In this document: positions 61,586 to 64,000 of the stretch, piece after piece | Layout: every line of letters begins with the position of its first letter | Numbering within the stretch: position 1 is the first letter of the stretch | From: an uncultured Gammaproteobacteria bacterium | Lineage (GTDB): Bacteria; Pseudomonadota; Gammaproteobacteria; HK1 | Direction of reading: 5' to 3' | NCBI GenBank assembly: GCA_947258715.1 | Contig: CAMYJH010000014.1 | Location: forward strand, 127,352-191,351 | DNA: 64,000 nucleotides | The notes under the pieces: generated by a model | Told to the model about the DNA's origin: nothing | The model's input: the letters and a program-made list of their open reading frames with translations, nothing else | Databases searched by the model: none | Position numbers and translations under genes: made by a program

Positions 61586-63541
61586 TCAGGATGTCTTGGC
61601 GACCTTAACCACTTTACCGGTGTTTCCGTCGATCTGTTCATCTTCTTTGAGATCGCGAATGTAGCGCCACTTTCCGCCCTTGCGCAGGAAATAATAGCGC
61701 CGTTCGATGGCATCGGAGTCTCCGTAGGGCTTCAAGCGCAAATGGATGTCGGCATAACCGATCTCCGTGTTCGAGGCGCCGGTAAACCGGACTGACCACG
61801 GATACTTGCCCGGATGTTTCTCCCTAAACCATTCTTCGGTGTGCATCGCCGCGAGGTAGTTCACCCATTGACCCTCGTTCTTCGGATCCGGAACCTCGAT
61901 CGGGTGCGCTTCTGCCAGATACGTCGCGTCCAGTGAATCGACCACGCGCCAGTATCCCTCGCTGGTCGAGATCCGGAGCATACTGGCGGCTTCCTCGCCG
62001 TCTACGCTGTAGACCACCATGATGTGTCCCCGCAGTAGCGTCGAGGCATCACCCACCTGATGCGAATAGGTGTCGTCCTTGATCGTGACTTCGGATCCCG
62101 GATGGATCTCTCTCAAGTATTGAAACGCGATGTATTTGAAGGTTTGCCCTCCCCCTCGCGTCAGATCGGGTTCGATATCCGGGTGTCCGTCCACCCACGC
62201 CTTGAAGGTACCGGCGAAACGGGTCTTCATGAATAAAGGTAGAGAAAGCGAAATGCGGCCCCTGAGTCGATTGCCCCTGAGCGGCGCCAGCTTGAGGTCG
62301 AGGTCATAGCGGTCGGAGACGAACTCGGTTTTGGGCAAATCGCTGCCGCTTTGCGGCGACCTCATTATCAGCTTGGGCTGGCCGGACTTTTTCTGCTCTT
62401 TGCTCACCCGAAGGTCGAGCCCGGTGGCGAAGTCATAGCTATCGGGGAGCCCTTCGATCTCAACCTGGAAGTCCTCTCCTGCGTGCAGCAGCAGTGAGAG
62501 GCGCTCGAAGCCTTTGGATTTCACCCTGCCGCCGGCGTCACGGGTCTGGCCTCCTGCCACCGTCCACGGGGTGGTTACCTTAAGGGCCACCCGGTCGGGA
62601 TTGAACGGCCTGCCCGCCAGCTGGCCTTCCACCGGTCCTGAAGGAATTGTTGCAACAGTCTCGGGCTTGGGTTTAGGCAAAGTGCGGGTCAGCTCTTTCC
62701 GCGGTACCGGCGCCGGCGGCGATGCCGGCGTCGGTGCCGTTGTCTGCGTTGGGGCCACTGCGGCGTTATTACCGAAGTCTTTGTCGTACGCCAGGTAGGC
62801 CACCACCGCTCCGGTGATCACTATGACGCCCACCGAGATTAGGACGCCGAGCCGGGAGAACGCACCGGGCGTCGCGTCGGGGCCGGGTCTCGGGTCGGCA
62901 GCGGTGATCACCGTCGGACGGATCTTGGTTGCGGTACGGGGTTTCGTGGTCGCAACAGGTTCCGCATTCGTGCCGGGTCTCGCGGCTGGCTTGGTATCCA
63001 CGCCTTGATGAAGACCCAGGGCTGCGAGAGTGCCCAGCAGCCCGCCGACGAGGCCAGGAAGCTGGAGGTAGCCGAAGCCCAGCAAGGCAAAAGGTGCGGC
63101 GTCGGCGACGATGGCCGCCGCGCAGCCGATATAAATCATCTTCCCGGGACGTCGCCTGAGGAGCCGGATCCCCGCGCTCAGGGCCAGCAATCCGGCGACC
63201 ATCAGCAGCGCTCCAGCGGCGGCCAGCGCGTCGCCGAACGAGGCCCCCAACGCCGTGAGCTCGGCGATAACCTGACCCAGCCTGTCGCCGCGCGCCGTGA
63301 GTTGAGCCACGACATGATCCAGCTTGCCCTCGAGCGCCATGATCGCCGCGACTGCGCGCTCCAGCTTGCCTTCGAGCAACCCGGAGTATTCACCCGCCAT
63401 CTCGCCCATCATCGACAGCGCGCTCGACAGCATGCCTGTCAGCACGTCCGCCCCCATTACGCCGAGAATGAGACAGCCCGCCCCGGCCAGCACATCGAGG
63501 ACGAAGGCGATGAGGAGCAGGACTGCGGCCGCAATTCGCAT
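61586..63541 (-). CDS. large membrane protein of unknown function
   Basis: This 651-residue protein was not recognised. The N-terminus has a hydrophobic segment (about 3-30). An amphipathic helical stretch (about 45-100, LEGKLERAVAAIMALEGKLD and similar) may form a coiled coil. Two or three helices follow (about 105-180), then a Pro/Thr/Lys-rich linker and another helix (GVLISVGVIVITGAVVAYLAY). Past residue 300 is an exposed beta-rich region ending in a domain with YPWSVRFTGASNTEIGYADIHL and KGGKWRYIRDL. The tail resembles nothing I can name. It faces intergenic DNA to the right. Confidence 0.7.
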   Translation of the reverse strand: MRIAAAVLLLIAFVLDVLAGAGCLILGVMGADVLTGMLSSALSMMGEMAGEYSGLLEGKLERAVAAIMALEGKLDHVVAQLTARGDRLGQVIAELTALGASFGDALAAAGALLMVAGLLALSAGIRLLRRRPGKMIYIGCAAAIVADAAPFALLGFGYLQLPGLVGGLLGTLAALGLHQGVDTKPAARPGTNAEPVATTKPRTATKIRPTVITAADPRPGPDATPGAFSRLGVLISVGVIVITGAVVAYLAYDKDFGNNAAVAPTQTTAPTPASPPAPVPRKELTRTLPKPKPETVATIPSGPVEGQLAGRPFNPDRVALKVTTPWTVAGGQTRDAGGRVKSKGFERLSLLLHAGEDFQVEIEGLPDSYDFATGLDLRVSKEQKKSGQPKLIMRSPQSGSDLPKTEFVSDRYDLDLKLAPLRGNRLRGRISLSLPLFMKTRFAGTFKAWVDGHPDIEPDLTRGGGQTFKYIAFQYLREIHPGSEVTIKDDTYSHQVGDASTLLRGHIMVVYSVDGEEAASMLRISTSEGYWRVVDSLDATYLAEAHPIEVPDPKNEGQWVNYLAAMHTEEWFREKHPGKYPWSVRFTGASNTEIGYADIHLRLKPYGDSDAIERRYYFLRKGGKWRYIRDLKEDEQIDGNTGKVVKVAKTS

Positions 63542-64000
63542 AGGATTGAGTATAGATAGTGGGCCAAGGGGTGGCCGGTCGCCGCCGTTGCCAAGGTGCT
63601 CGAATACTCGGTGCCGGAACGGCTTCAGGGCGCCCGCGGCCGTGCGGCGGCGTTCGGTCAGGTTGCGGTGCCCACCAGGTCAAGGAAAAGGGGCGTTATT
63701 AATAAGGTGTCGGGACAAACGGATGGGCGCCGGGCTATTCGATGCTTGAGCTCGAAGGCTGAGACCGCCCGATAGAGAAATTTGGCATCACGAGATCCGA
63801 GCTCTTAATTGTTTATCACTACGGGATCGACGCAATCACCGCCAACGAGCAATTCAAGGCTCCGGATCCGATGAAGAAACCAGCGCTTGCAATCGAATTG
63901 GTTTGAATTCGATGCGTCCAGGAGAGCGGCACCGAAAGCGATCGATTGACTTGGCTGTGGGCGACCGCGGGCGCATTCCCCGCGCTGCCGGAGTGAGGGT
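63542..64000. other. right-hand end, no gene recognised
   Basis: This is about 460 bases with no convincing coding frame, RNA gene or repeat. It may be the 3' or upstream region of a gene outside the window. Confidence 0.4.

Overview
The window reads as chromosome of a high-GC Gammaproteobacterium. The evidence is gene order: a yrbG/caxA-kdsD-kdsC-lptC-lptA-lptB-rpoN-hpf-ptsN-hprK-rapZ run, a yebC-ruvC-ruvA-ruvB-ybgC-tolQ-tolR-tolA-tolB-pal-cpoB run, and ubiU-ubiV facing ubiT. Keeping HprK next to RapZ is typical of non-enteric gammaproteobacteria and betaproteobacteria; I cannot name a genus. The ubiquinone genes have FNR-type boxes in front of them, which suggests a facultative anaerobe.

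Positions 1-16 kb hold a short-chain dehydrogenase fragment, a decayed acetyltransferase, a HAD phosphatase, a ComEA-like DNA-binding protein, the peptidoglycan-recycling pair murU/amgK, the LPS Kdo and transport genes, and the sigma-54/nitrogen-PTS block. A hairpin-rich intergenic element, a small membrane protein, a Crp-family regulator and an N-terminally truncated dipeptide epimerase follow.

Positions 16-37 kb are mostly core genes on the minus strand: an AI-2E family transporter, the Tol-Pal envelope system, Holliday-junction processing, yebC, deformylase, a stand-alone LigD-type polymerase domain, a formyltransferase, the anaerobic ubiquinone genes ubiTUV, aspS, an FmdB zinc ribbon and a secreted LVIVD-repeat protein. 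Intergenic gaps here carry REP-like palindromes.

Positions 37.7-59.8 kb look like an old genomic island. An intact tRNA-Lys sits at its left end, and a degenerate direct copy of the last 49 bases of that tRNA sits at its right end, 22 kb away. Just inside the left end are two truncated genes abutting each other. The cargo is metabolic: a TAXI-type TRAP transporter with a universal stress protein, small envelope proteins, an M48 peptidase lipoprotein, YbaK, agmatinase plus a deoxyhypusine-synthase-like protein, a BisC/TorA-type molybdoenzyme, a LysR regulator, and a dctQMP transporter followed by a three-subunit HcnABC-like amino-acid or amine dehydrogenase, a second DctP and a RidA protein. 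I see no integrase. The TRAP-dehydrogenase-RidA unit is the best candidate for a coherent catabolic system whose substrate cannot be read from sequence.

Positions 59.9-64 kb hold a hemolysin-III/TrhA membrane protein, an exported ankyrin-repeat protein and a large membrane protein I do not recognise.
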